Assembly: GCA_046724665.1 (NCBI GenBank)
Contig: JBKOWZ010000183.1
Coordinates: 1 to 15,416 of the forward strand
Direction: 5' to 3'
Source: Actinocrinis sp046724665
Lineage (GTDB): Bacteria; Actinomycetota; Actinomycetes; Streptomycetales; Catenulisporaceae
DNA length: 15,416 nt
A program made the position numbers and the translations under genes. The notes under the pieces are model-generated. The model worked only from the letters and a program-made list of their open reading frames with translations, was not told the origin of the DNA and did not search any database. Of the stretch, positions 6,701-12,955 are shown one piece after another. Numbering within the stretch: the first letter of the stretch is position 1; the number at the start of each line of letters is the position of its first letter.

Positions 6701-7852
6701 TCAAAGCACGCCAATGCGTACAGCGACGGCACGCAGCGCCCCGGCGGCGGTCTCCAACTCGCGCTGCGCCAGGTCGGCCCGGGCGGTCAGCCGCAGCCGG
6801 GAGCTGCCGTCCGGAACCGACGGCGGCCGGAAACAGCCGACCGCGGCGCCGTACTGCGCGCAGGTTCCGGCCAGCTCCACGGCCAGCTCCGGGTCGCCGA
6901 CCAGCACCGACGTCACCGCGCCGACCGGGACGGTGGCGGTCAGGCCCGCGGCGAGCGCGATTTCGTGCAGGGCGCGAGCCCCGGCGCGTACGCGCTCGGC
7001 CAGTTCCGGCTGCCCGCGCAGGATCCGCAGCGACTCGGCCGCGGCGCCGATCGACGCCGGGGCCAGGCCGGTGTCGAAGATGAACGGACGCGCGGTGTCC
7101 AGCACGTGGTCCACCACGGCTCGCGGCCCGAGCACGGCGCCGCCCTGCGCCCCGAGTGCCTTGGAGAGCACGGCGGTCATCACCACGTCCGGCGCGCCCG
7201 CGAGCCCGGCCGCGTGCACCGCGCCGCGTCCGCCCTCGCCGAACACGCCGACGCCGTGCGCCTCGTCAACGATCAGCACCGCGCCGTACGCGCGACACGC
7301 CGCGGCGAGTTCCGCGAGCGGCGCGACATCTCCGTCCACGGAGAACACCGCGTCGGTCACGACGTACGCCCGCTCCTCGGTGCGTTCCGCGAGCGCCCGC
7401 TCGACCTCATCGACGGCGCAGTGCCCGACGACCTGCACCCGCGCCCGCGAGAGCCGGCAGCCGTCGATCAGCGAGGCGTGATTCAGCGCGTCGGAGACGA
7501 TCAGGTCCCCGCGCCCCGCGAGCGCCGTGATCGCCCCGAGATTCGCCAGATAACCCGATGAGAACACCAGTCCTGCCTCGGCGCCGACGAACCGCGCCAG
7601 CTCGCCCTCGAACTCGACGTGCGCCGTCGTCGTGCCGGTGACGAGCCGCGAGCCGGTCGAGCCGCCGCCCCACACCCGCGCGGCCTCGGCGGCCGCGGCG
7701 ACGACCCGCGGGTCGCGGGCCAGGCCGAGGTAGTCGTTGCCCGCGAAGTCCACCAGCCCGGAGCGCGCCGGGCGCGGCCGCAACCGCCGCCGCAGCCCCG
7801 CCTTCTCCCGTGCACGGGCATGCTCGTCCAGCCATTCGAGCGGTGAAGTCAT
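6701..7852 (-). CDS. bioF: 8-amino-7-oxononanoate synthase (PLP-dependent alpha-oxoamine synthase)
   Basis: 383 aa from the ATG at 7850-7852, with GGAAG 7 nt upstream. The frame runs 18 codons further up but would cross the divergent promoter. The enzyme condenses pimeloyl-thioester with L-alanine to make 8-amino-7-oxononanoate, the first committed step of biotin ring assembly. Fold-type I motifs: NDYLGLA (39-45), GGSTGSRLVTG (63-73), SSGYLANL (98-105), DALNHASLIDG (121-131) with the PLP-stacking His125, DEAHGVGVFG (196-205), and the Schiff-base lysine Lys231 in LSKALGAQGG. The C-terminal domain ends normally. It resembles BioF more than Kbl or serine palmitoyltransferase in the SxGSTGSR and NHAS regions. 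No bioA, bioB or bioD is in the window, so it stands apart from a biotin operon. It is divergent from the sensor kinase with a 53-bp gap. Confidence 0.87.
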   Translation of the reverse strand: MTSPLEWLDEHARAREKAGLRRRLRPRPARSGLVDFAGNDYLGLARDPRVVAAAAEAARVWGGGSTGSRLVTGTTTAHVEFEGELARFVGAEAGLVFSSGYLANLGAITALAGRGDLIVSDALNHASLIDGCRLSRARVQVVGHCAVDEVERALAERTEERAYVVTDAVFSVDGDVAPLAELAAACRAYGAVLIVDEAHGVGVFGEGGRGAVHAAGLAGAPDVVMTAVLSKALGAQGGAVLGPRAVVDHVLDTARPFIFDTGLAPASIGAAAESLRILRGQPELAERVRAGARALHEIALAAGLTATVPVGAVTSVLVGDPELAVELAGTCAQYGAAVGCFRPPSVPDGSSRLRLTARADLAQRELETAAGALRAVAVRIGVL

Positions 7853-7892
7853 ATCATCTTCCGTTTCAGCCCAGCCCGAGCCCATACGGCTG

Positions 7893-7908
7893 GGATACTG
7901 GGCCAATG
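7893..7908 (+). promoter_or_regulatory. Predicted leaderless start of the PdtaS gene
   Basis: GATACT (7893-7898) lies exactly 6 nt before the ATG at 7906, and there is no purine-rich ribosome site ahead of that ATG or the next one at 7915. This fits a transcript beginning at the start codon. No clear -35 box was seen. Confidence 0.45.
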
Positions 7909-9387
7909 CCGTCCATGAACGATCTGGTCCGCGCCCACACCGCGCTCGACGACCGAGACCTGGAGTGGCTGCATCTCATTGTCGCCGACTGGCAGATGCT
8001 GGCGGACCTGTCCTTCGCGGACCTGGTGTTGTGGGTGCCCACGGCGGACGAGACCCGGTACGTCGCGGTGGCGCAGATGCGCCCCAACACCGGCCCGACC
8101 TCGTACCCCGACGACCTGGTCGGCCACGTGGTGCCGCGCGGCCGCCGGCCGCTGCTCGACCAGGCGCTCGACGAGGGCCGGATCATCCGGGAGGGCGACC
8201 CGGAGTGGCGCGAGGCGGTGCCGGTGCGGGTCGAGGCGTTCCCGGTGCGCCGGGCCGACCGGGTCATCGCGGTCATCGGCCGCAACACCAACCTGCTGAC
8301 CGCGCGCACGCCGAGCCGCCTCGAACTGACGTACCTCCAGACCGCCGCGGACCTCGCCCAGATGATCGCCACCGGCCGGTTCCCGCACCCGAACTCGCGC
8401 AGCCACCTCGACGCGATGCCCCGGGTCGGCGACGGGATGATCCGGCTCGACGCGGACGGCACCGTCACCTACGCAAGCCCCAACGCGGTCTCCGTCTTCC
8501 ACCGCCTCGGCCACGCGGCCGACCTGGTCGGCTCGCACTTCGGCAAGGTCTGCGCGGAGCTGCTGGCCCCGCAGTTCGGCCCGATCGACGAGGCGCTGGC
8601 GTCCACGGTGGACGGCCGCGTCCCCCGGGACACCGAGCTGGACGCCACCGACGGCTCGATGCGCCTGCGCACCATCCCGCTCACCCCGAACGGCCCGCGC
8701 ATCGGCGCGATGGTCCTGGTGCGCGACGTGACCGAGCTGCGCCGGCGCGACCGCGAGCTGGTGAGCAAGGACGCGACGATCCGCGAGATCCACCACCGGG
8801 TCAAGAACAACCTCCAGAACGTCGCCGCGCTCCTGCGGCTCCAGGCCCGCAGGCTGGACGAGCCGCGCGGCCGGGCGGCGCTGAACGAGGCGGTGCGCCG
8901 GGTCGGCTCCATCGCGATCGTGCACGAGACGCTGTCGCAGACCCTGGACGAGCGGGTCGAGTTCGACGAGATCGCCGACCGCGTCCTGGCGATGGTGCTC
9001 GACTACTCCGCGGCCTCGGGCAGCGGTGCCTCCTCCCGCGGCGTACAGTCCCGCCGGGTTGGCTCATTCGGAGTACTGGCCGCCCAGGTCGCCACCCCGC
9101 TGGCGATGGTGCTGACCGAACTGCTCCAGAACGCCTTCGAGCACGGCCTGGACGGCGCGGGCTCCAGCCTGGAGGTCACCGCGGTGCGCCGCGGTCGGCA
9201 GCTGACCATCCTGGTCTCGGACGACGGCCGTGGCCTGCCGCCCGGCTTCGACCCGAGCACGGCAGGCAACCTCGGCCTACAGATCGTGCGGACCCTGGTG
9301 ACCGGAGACCTGAACGGAACCTTCGACATGGAGCCGCGCCAGGGCGGCGGCACCGTCGTGACCCTCGACCTCAACGTCGGGGAGTGA
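7906..9387 (+). CDS. pdtaS: PdtaS-type sensor histidine kinase (GAF-PAS-HisKA_2-HATPase)
   Basis: 493 aa from the ATG at 7906. The N-terminus (NDLVRAHTAL, then WQMLADLSFADLVLWV) closely follows mycobacterial PdtaS as I remember it. Domains: a GAF-like sensor at about 5-155, a PAS domain at about 170-280 (DGMIRLDADGTVTYASPNA), a HisKA_2 dimerisation region with EIHHRVKNNLQ at 294-304 (His297 predicted phosphorylated), and an HATPase domain with N-box TELLQNAFEH (404-413), G1 DDGRGLP (439-445) and G2 GNLGLQIVRTL. It has no membrane segments, so it is a cytosolic kinase. In mycobacteria its partner is PdtaR, an ANTAR RNA-binding antiterminator; no such gene is in the window, so the kinase is an orphan, as in mycobacteria. 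An upstream in-frame ATG exists at 7810 but lies inside bioF on the opposite strand and gives a sequence unlike the family. Confidence 0.9.
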   Translation: MPSMNDLVRAHTALDDRDLEWLHLIVADWQMLADLSFADLVLWVPTADETRYVAVAQMRPNTGPTSYPDDLVGHVVPRGRRPLLDQALDEGRIIREGDPEWREAVPVRVEAFPVRRADRVIAVIGRNTNLLTARTPSRLELTYLQTAADLAQMIATGRFPHPNSRSHLDAMPRVGDGMIRLDADGTVTYASPNAVSVFHRLGHAADLVGSHFGKVCAELLAPQFGPIDEALASTVDGRVPRDTELDATDGSMRLRTIPLTPNGPRIGAMVLVRDVTELRRRDRELVSKDATIREIHHRVKNNLQNVAALLRLQARRLDEPRGRAALNEAVRRVGSIAIVHETLSQTLDERVEFDEIADRVLAMVLDYSAASGSGASSRGVQSRRVGSFGVLAAQVATPLAMVLTELLQNAFEHGLDGAGSSLEVTAVRRGRQLTILVSDDGRGLPPGFDPSTAGNLGLQIVRTLVTGDLNGTFDMEPRQGGGTVVTLDLNVGE

Positions 9388-9407
9388 GCCGGACGCCCGA
9401 CTCGCCC

Positions 9408-9544
9408 CAACGCTGCGCGCTGTGTGCTCAACGCTGCGCTGCCCGGGCTTCGCTACGCGCTGAGTGTTCGCCCGCCGCCCCTACCCCGTTCCGCGTCCTC
9501 GCTTCGCTGTCGCGTACGCGCTAAGCGCTGAACGCTGCGCTGCC
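9408..9544. repeat. Short direct repeats between pdtaS and tetR
   Basis: AACGCTGCGC occurs at about 9409, 9430 and 9531; the last two copies share AACGCTGCGCTGCC. CTTCGCT followed by ACGCGCT(G/A)AG also occurs twice (about 9449 and 9512). The stretch lies in the 172-bp gap between two convergent genes, contains no gene, and may help end transcription through several small GCGC-based hairpins. Confidence 0.5.
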
Positions 9545-9559
9545 TGCCTGGGTGGTGTG

Positions 9560-10138
9560 TCAGAGGATGGCGAGCCGGTCCACTAGCAGTTGCACCCTCT
9601 GCTCGGCGTCCTGCGGCAGCAGCCGCCCCGCTCGGGTCAGGGTCGCGATCCCGTGCAGGGACGCCCAGAACACCTCGGTGAACAGCCCCGGGTGGACTCC
9701 GTCTCCGGCGACCTCGCCGAGGCACTCCAGCAGGGCGGCGAAGGCGTCCTTGAGAGGCGCCGGGGTGTCCTCCTGGGCGTACGCGAGGCCGCCGTCGAGC
9801 TGGAAGAGGGCGTCGTAGACCGCCGGGTTGCGCTCGGCGAAGTCGAGGTAGGTGCGGGCCAGGGCGTACACCCGGGCGCGGGGGCCGTGCGCGGCGCCGG
9901 TCGCGGCCCGTATCGCCGCGGCCATCTCGGTGGCGCCCTCGAGGGCGACCGCGCCGATGATCTCGCGTTTGCCGCGGAAGTGGCTGTAGAGGACCGGCTG
10001 GCTGTACTCGATGCTCTCGGCGAGCCGGCGGGTGGTGACCGCGTCCCAGCCCTGCTGCTCGGCCAGTTCGCGGGCCGTCGCGACGATGAGGCGTTCGCGG
10101 TGCGCCCGCTCGCGCTCCTTGCGTTCCTGTGCCGACAT
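9560..10138 (-). CDS. TetR/AcrR family transcriptional regulator
   Basis: 192 aa, ATG at 10136-10138. The N-terminal DNA-binding domain covers about residues 15-62, with the helix-turn-helix VTTRRLAESIEYSQPVLYSHF at 34-54. The C-terminal ligand domain carries FWASLHG at 157-163, the signature of the WHG-type TetR C-terminal group. It is divergent from the DUF1772 membrane protein gene with a 91-bp gap that holds two inverted repeats, so the expected role is a repressor of itself and its neighbour. The inducer is unknown. An extended -10 (TGCTATGAT) ends 6 nt before the ATG and there is no ribosome site, so the transcript is probably leaderless. Confidence 0.9.
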   Translation of the reverse strand: MSAQERKERERAHRERLIVATARELAEQQGWDAVTTRRLAESIEYSQPVLYSHFRGKREIIGAVALEGATEMAAAIRAATGAAHGPRARVYALARTYLDFAERNPAVYDALFQLDGGLAYAQEDTPAPLKDAFAALLECLGEVAGDGVHPGLFTEVFWASLHGIATLTRAGRLLPQDAEQRVQLLVDRLAIL

Positions 10139-10144
10139 GACCCG

Positions 10145-10153
10145 ATCATAGCA
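10145..10153 (-). promoter_or_regulatory. tetR promoter, extended -10, leaderless
   Basis: On the - strand TGCTATGAT (10153-10145) is an extended -10 element with 5 of 6 matches to TATAAT. It ends 6 nt before the tetR ATG, which places the transcript start at about the A of the start codon. Confidence 0.6.
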
Positions 10154-10174
10154 CCGCTAGACAAGCGAGCGGTG
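10152..10174. promoter_or_regulatory. Inverted repeat O1 in the tetR/DUF1772 intergenic region
   Basis: CACCGCT (10152-10158) and AGCGGTG (10168-10174) are perfect inverted copies 9 bp apart. They lie directly upstream of the tetR -10 and over the candidate -35 of the divergent gene. The left arm contains the CGCTAG word shared with O2. Confidence 0.55.
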
Positions 10175-10187
10175 GCAGTACTAGCGT
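10158..10187 (+). promoter_or_regulatory. Predicted promoter of the DUF1772 gene
   Basis: TAGACA (10158-10163) and TAGCGT (10182-10187) are separated by 18 bp and match the -35 and TANNNT -10 patterns. The -10 lies inside the left arm of O2, as expected for repression by the divergent TetR. Confidence 0.45.
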
Positions 10188-10211
10188 TGCCTCATCAGCT
10201 AGCAACGCTAG
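10181..10211. promoter_or_regulatory. Inverted repeat O2, probable TetR operator
   Basis: CTAGCGTTGC (10181-10190) and GCAACGCTAG (10202-10211) are perfect 10-bp inverted copies around an 11-bp spacer. Arms of this length in a divergent tetR promoter region are strong operator candidates. The CGCTAG word also occurs at 10155-10160. Confidence 0.7.
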
Positions 10212-10229
10212 ATCCCCAGGAGGGTCATG

Positions 10230-10676
10230 ATGCTCACCGCACTCGAGATCGTCACCACGGTTACCGTCGGCCTGATGGTGGGGGTGGAGTTCTCCGTCGC
10301 CTTCGTCATCAACCGGATCCTTGACGCCCTCCCCGGCGACACCGGTCAGCTGGGCCGCGCCCACGGGGGCCGGATGCTCGGCGCCGTGATGCCGTTCTGG
10401 TACATGGGCTCGCTCATCCTCAGCGCGATCTGGGCGGTCGCCGGATGGCACCACCACGGCACCGGCCTGGTCATCACCGCCGCCGCGCTGCTGATCGTCA
10501 GCGTGCTCATGTCGATCCTGCTGCTCGTCCCGATCAACAACCGCGGCAAGACCTGGACCCCCGAGAACCGGCCCGCCGACTGGAAGCAGCAGATGAACCG
10601 CTGGGACCGCTTCCACTACGTCCGCGTAGCCGTCATCGTCGCCGCCTTCGCCCTGCTGGCCGCCGCCCTCGCCTGA
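10230..10676 (+). CDS. DUF1772 (anthrone-oxygenase-like) membrane protein
   Basis: 148 aa from the second ATG of an ATGATG pair. AGGAGG at 10218-10223 is 6 nt from the ATG at 10230 but only 3 nt from the one at 10227, so the second is preferred. Four membrane segments are visible at about 4-30, 49-72, 78-100 and 130-147. Family marks are the PINNRG loop after TM3 (101-106) and RWDRFHYVR before TM4 (124-132). DUF1772 proteins are small integral membrane proteins; some fungal and bacterial relatives are linked to anthrone oxidation, but most have no known function. Here the only functional hint is control by the divergent TetR, which suggests a response to a small hydrophobic compound. Confidence 0.82.
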   Translation: MLTALEIVTTVTVGLMVGVEFSVAFVINRILDALPGDTGQLGRAHGGRMLGAVMPFWYMGSLILSAIWAVAGWHHHGTGLVITAAALLIVSVLMSILLLVPINNRGKTWTPENRPADWKQQMNRWDRFHYVRVAVIVAAFALLAAALA

Positions 10677-10694
10677 GCACGCGGGCCAAGCGCG

Positions 10695-11165
10695 TCAGTT
10701 CTGCGGAAAACCGATGTCCGACGGACCGAAGCCCGCGCTCGGCGTCGGCCGCGGCCGAGTCGCGAACGACAGGGTCCAGTCGCTGTCCCGCTCGCCGTCC
10801 AGCGTCAGTTCCCAGGTGTATCGAGTGTCGGGGTTCAGAGCCATCGACTGGACGGCGAAGGAAAGCGGTACGTCGATCGACGTACCGGGCTTCACACCCG
10901 CCGGCCTGCCCACCTCGAACTGGCCCTCGACCCGGACCGGGGCCATTCCGAGCGGTCCGGGTTGGCTGACCGGCCGGCCGTCCTGGTCAACGAGTTCCAG
11001 GGAGATCTGGATCACGCTGTTGGTCCGGTCCCACGGAACGGCGATGATGAGCGCGATGGCGCTGGGCGCCGTCGGTGTGTCAGTGGTGTTCCAGCCCCCA
11101 CCGGCGATGAAGAGCTTGCCTCCGGCCACCTGGGCGTGGTCGCAGAGCATCATGGTGACTCTCAT
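10695..11165 (-). CDS. DUF6941-like conserved protein of unknown function
   Basis: 156 aa, ATG at 11163-11165; another ATG follows four codons later, and neither has a strong ribosome site. The opening (MRVTMMLCDHAQVAGGKLFIAGGGW) resembles the family I recall as DUF6941, whose members start with a CDxAQ...GKLYILGGGW pattern. The rest looks like a beta-sandwich: alternating hydrophobic strands (SVIQISLELVDQDG, RYTWELTLDGE, DWTLSFATRP) and a Pro/Gly-rich C-terminus. There is no signal peptide or membrane segment, so it is probably cytoplasmic. It starts 46 bp after hicB on the same strand and could be co-transcribed with hicAB. It converges with the DUF1772 gene with an 18-bp gap. Function unknown. 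Confidence 0.7.
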   Translation of the reverse strand: MRVTMMLCDHAQVAGGKLFIAGGGWNTTDTPTAPSAIALIIAVPWDRTNSVIQISLELVDQDGRPVSQPGPLGMAPVRVEGQFEVGRPAGVKPGTSIDVPLSFAVQSMALNPDTRYTWELTLDGERDSDWTLSFATRPRPTPSAGFGPSDIGFPQN

Positions 11166-11211
11166 GGCAGAGATCGGGTCCTCGGGTCACGGTCCAACGG
11201 CCGGCAGCCGT

Positions 11212-11532
11212 TCATGCGGGCATGAGAAATTCTGATCGGGTCGCGGACGGCAGCGAGAAGTTGGTCACCACGGGCGCCGTGTGCGCCAACCCTCCGCTCA
11301 CCGCCACGACCGAGCTTTGAAAGTTGAGTGAAAGCCTCACCAGCAGCTGGTCGTCCGCCAGCATTTCGGCGATTTGTATTTCCTCGTCGCCCAGGAAGAA
11401 CGGCAGACCCTCATGAACGAGCCGGCGCACCTCGGCCAGCGATCCCCCCGCGGCAGCGTAGCCCCTGACCTGTGGAGAATCTGCCCACCACGCGTCGAAA
11501 TCGCGATGGTAGACGACAGTCAGTTCGCGCAC
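11212..11532 (-). CDS. hicB: HicB-like antitoxin
   Basis: 106 aa from the GTG at 11530-11532, which has GGGAGG 5 nt upstream inside the end of hicA. The two genes are 1 nt apart, so translation is probably coupled. The N-terminal half (LTVVYHRDFDAWWADSPQV, then GGSLAEVRRLVHEGLPFFLG at 29-48) has the HicB partial-RNaseH pattern of W-x-A-x-SP followed by a Gly-S/T-x-x-E-x-x-x-x-x-x-EG helix. HicB neutralises HicA by blocking its active site. The C-terminus (61-106) shows no recognisable ribbon-helix-helix or HTH, so autoregulation by DNA binding is unclear. The order toxin-then-antitoxin matches classic hicAB. Confidence 0.75.
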   Translation of the reverse strand: MRELTVVYHRDFDAWWADSPQVRGYAAAGGSLAEVRRLVHEGLPFFLGDEEIQIAEMLADDQLLVRLSLNFQSSVVAVSGGLAHTAPVVTNFSLPSATRSEFLMPA

Positions 11533-11533
11533 G

Positions 11534-11773
11534 CTACCTCCCGAGCAGCCGCAAGGCCTCGTCGCTGTCAAGTCCGATCTCACCCACAAGGTACTTGCGG
11601 ATGACACCGGACGGAATGGTCACCCCGTCGTGGAACGAGAATCTCAGGTCGGGCCTTCCTTCGGCTTTGAGCAGTCGGTGCGACCCGCGCCGCCTGTCGA
11701 TCTTGTATCCCAGCGGCTGCCTCATCAGCACCGCGAGGAAGTCGCCGGACTTCATCGACGGGAACTGAGACAC
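11534..11773 (-). CDS. hicA: HicA-like mRNA interferase toxin
   Basis: 79 aa if started at the GTG at 11771-11773, or 73 aa from the ATG at 11753-11755. The GTG is preferred because TATGAT lies exactly 6 nt before it and neither start has a ribosome site. The sequence fits the small double-stranded-RNA-binding-like fold of HicA: an N-terminal helix (SGDFLAVLMRQPLGYKI), RRRGSHRLL at 27-35 with catalytic His32, a second strand FSFHDG, and PSGVIRKYLVGEIGLDSDE resembling the usual C-terminal helix of a HicA. HicA toxins bind and cut mRNA, arresting growth when the antitoxin is lost. The frame continues upstream, but that part overlaps the promoter and a long hairpin. Confidence 0.78.
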   Translation of the reverse strand: MSQFPSMKSGDFLAVLMRQPLGYKIDRRRGSHRLLKAEGRPDLRFSFHDGVTIPSGVIRKYLVGEIGLDSDEALRLLGR

Positions 11774-11779
11774 GAGCGC

Positions 11780-11785
11780 ATCATA
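11780..11785 (-). promoter_or_regulatory. hicA -10 element, leaderless
   Basis: TATGAT on the - strand ends 6 nt before the hicA GTG, the same hexamer and spacing as at tetR. No good -35 box was found. Confidence 0.5.
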
Positions 11786-11867
11786 GGCGCAACGTCCGGC
11801 GTAAGGGTCCGAGCGGTAGTGGGGGCGTGGAGCGATGGGCAACCAGCGCGCAGCGCGTGTGCGGGAA

Positions 11868-11906
11868 CGCCGAGGGACCGGCCAGGTTGCGGCCGGTCCC
11901 TCGGCG
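11868..11906. terminator. Perfect 16-bp hairpin between wblE and hicA
   Basis: CGCCGAGGGACCGGCC (11868-11883) pairs fully with 11891-11906 around the 7-nt loop AGGTTGC. It lies 126 nt past the wblE stop and upstream of the hicA promoter, so it would insulate hicAB from wblE read-through. Size and loop length resemble the hairpin at 2591-2631. Confidence 0.65.
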
Positions 11907-12008
11907 ATGCCCATATCGATCGGCACTGCGTTGTTTCGCGGTGCCGACGCCTGGGCAGCTCAGTATCAGTGGTCGGTTACGGTTCGTCAGGTCGCCGTCT
12001 GGGCGGGC

Positions 12009-12028
12009 GGCCCGGACCCGTGCGGGCC
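12009..12028 (-). terminator. Terminator-like hairpin just after wblE
   Basis: GGCCCG (12009-12014) and CGGGCC (12023-12028) form a short GC stem that begins 3 nt after the wblE TAA. No U-tract follows. Confidence 0.4.
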
Positions 12029-12031
12029 TGC

Positions 12032-12283
12032 TTAGGCCATCCGGGAACGGGCGCGGGCGGCGCGGCGCTTGAGGGCGCGGCGCTCGTCCTCGCTCATGCC
12101 GCCCCAGACGCCCGCGTCCTGACCGGACTCGAGCGCCCACTGGAGGCACTGGTCAATGACGTCGCAGCGGCGGCATACGGCCTTCGCGTCTTCGATTTGC
12201 AGCAGTGCCGGTCCGGTGTTCCCGATCGGGAAGAACAGCTCCGGGTCCTCGTCGCGGCACGCGGCGCGGTGGCGCCAGTCCAT
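12032..12283 (-). CDS. wblE: WhiB-family iron-sulfur regulator, WhiB1/WblE type
   Basis: 83 aa from the ATG at 12281-12283, with AGGAG and AAGGA ahead of it. Near its full length it resembles WhiB1 of mycobacteria and WblE of Streptomyces: MDWRHRAACRDEDPELFFP at the N-terminus, four cysteines (Cys9, Cys37, Cys40, Cys46) that hold a [4Fe-4S] cluster, the GVWGG turn at 58-62, and the basic DNA-binding tail RRALKRRAARAR. WhiB1 binds the principal sigma factor and is NO-sensitive and essential in mycobacteria. The gene lies between the PdtaS kinase side and the lipid kinase/sigma factor side, an association recalled from other actinobacteria, but here it is separated from pdtaS by tetR, the DUF1772 gene and hicAB. 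A very long upstream region suggests complex control. Confidence 0.95.
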   Translation of the reverse strand: MDWRHRAACRDEDPELFFPIGNTGPALLQIEDAKAVCRRCDVIDQCLQWALESGQDAGVWGGMSEDERRALKRRAARARSRMA

Positions 12284-12519
12284 CGGTCCTTACTCCTCGC
12301 GTGTGGGGCTGCCGGACGGGGTGGGGTGCGCCCGCCCGAGCTCTAACGACTTGTGTGCTTGTGCAGTGGTTCCACTGCGGTACTGCGCACGCCGCGGGGA
12401 GCGCGACGCTGTCGGCAGTCATCCTGGCGCCGCCACCACACGTGCGCCGGACTCCTACCTAATGCAGACGCTCAGAGCTTTGTTCCCGTTTCACCGATCC
12501 GGGGCCGGATCCTTGTGAA

Positions 12520-12535
12520 TGTGAACTCTTTCACG
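12520..12535. promoter_or_regulatory. CRP/FNR-like binding site upstream of wblE
   Basis: TGTGAACTCTTTCACG fits TGTGA-N6-TCACA at 9 of 10 core positions and lies 237 bp before the wblE start. In Mycobacterium tuberculosis whiB1 is controlled by the CRP homologue Rv3676, which supports the reading, although the distance is larger here. Confidence 0.5.
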
Positions 12536-12875
12536 AGCGTCTCCGCTCGAACCGGCGGGTCGGCGGTGCCGACCACGGCCGGTACGTGCGGGGGGTTCAT
12601 GGGTCTTGGGCTGCTGCTGGTCTCGGAGCCGCCGACACCGACCCGCCTTCGCGGGAGGTGACGACGCCTTCAGCTTCGGGGCCGGCTTTTGGGCCGGGAC
12701 ACTCCTCGCTGAGCGATCACAGCCGTTGTTTCAAGACCGTGGTCAAGCGTGACAGGCCTGCGGCCTGAGCACAAGGGTTTGGCGATGGGATTTTTGCATT
12801 CTCAGGTGTCTGCTGGATCACACCTTGCGTTCGAAGGCGGGCCGTGAACGCGGCGGCGGTGAGTCCAAGGCACGC

Positions 12876-12892
12876 GAGCCTCGACGAGGCTC
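12876..12892 (-). terminator. Hairpin downstream of the lipid kinase gene
   Basis: GAGCCTC (12876-12882) and GAGGCTC (12886-12892) form a perfect 7-bp stem with a 3-nt loop about 65 nt past the lipid kinase stop. No U-tract follows. Confidence 0.45.
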
Positions 12893-12955
12893 AGGCCCGC
12901 TCCGTGCCTGGCCGGGTGCGCGGTTCGGGCGATCGCCTCGTCTTGGGAAAGTACA

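Larger units (their letters stand above)
12284..12955. other. 672-bp gene-free region upstream of wblE
   Basis: No gene is supported here; the open frames are short and lack ribosome sites or motifs. It is expected to hold the wblE promoter(s) and the 3' end of the lipid kinase transcript. Visible elements: a 7+2+7 palindrome GCAGTGGTTCCACTGC at 12363-12378, a 7+2+7 palindrome GATCCGGGGCCGGATC at 12496-12511, a CRP-like site at 12520-12535, a small hairpin CAGGCC/GGCCTG at 12753-12767, an AT-rich patch near 12788-12800 (GGATTTTTGCATT), and a hairpin at 12876-12892. I could not place a convincing -35/-10 pair for wblE. Confidence 0.55.

Noticed and set aside
5429..7561. 710-codon open frame on the + strand across nagA and bioF
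   Set aside because: It is antisense to two well-supported enzymes, runs through the dre operators and shows only low-complexity Arg/His/Gly-rich sequence.
11774..11926. 51-residue N-terminal extension of HicA
   Set aside because: It would make HicA far longer than the family norm, and the upstream part spans a 16-bp perfect hairpin and the -10 element.
12586..12768. Short + strand frame in the wblE upstream region
   Set aside because: 60 aa with no ribosome site, no recognisable fold and unfavourable composition.
12284..12955. Riboswitch upstream of wblE
   Set aside because: I looked for known conserved riboswitch cores and saw none; the hairpins present are short and unlinked.
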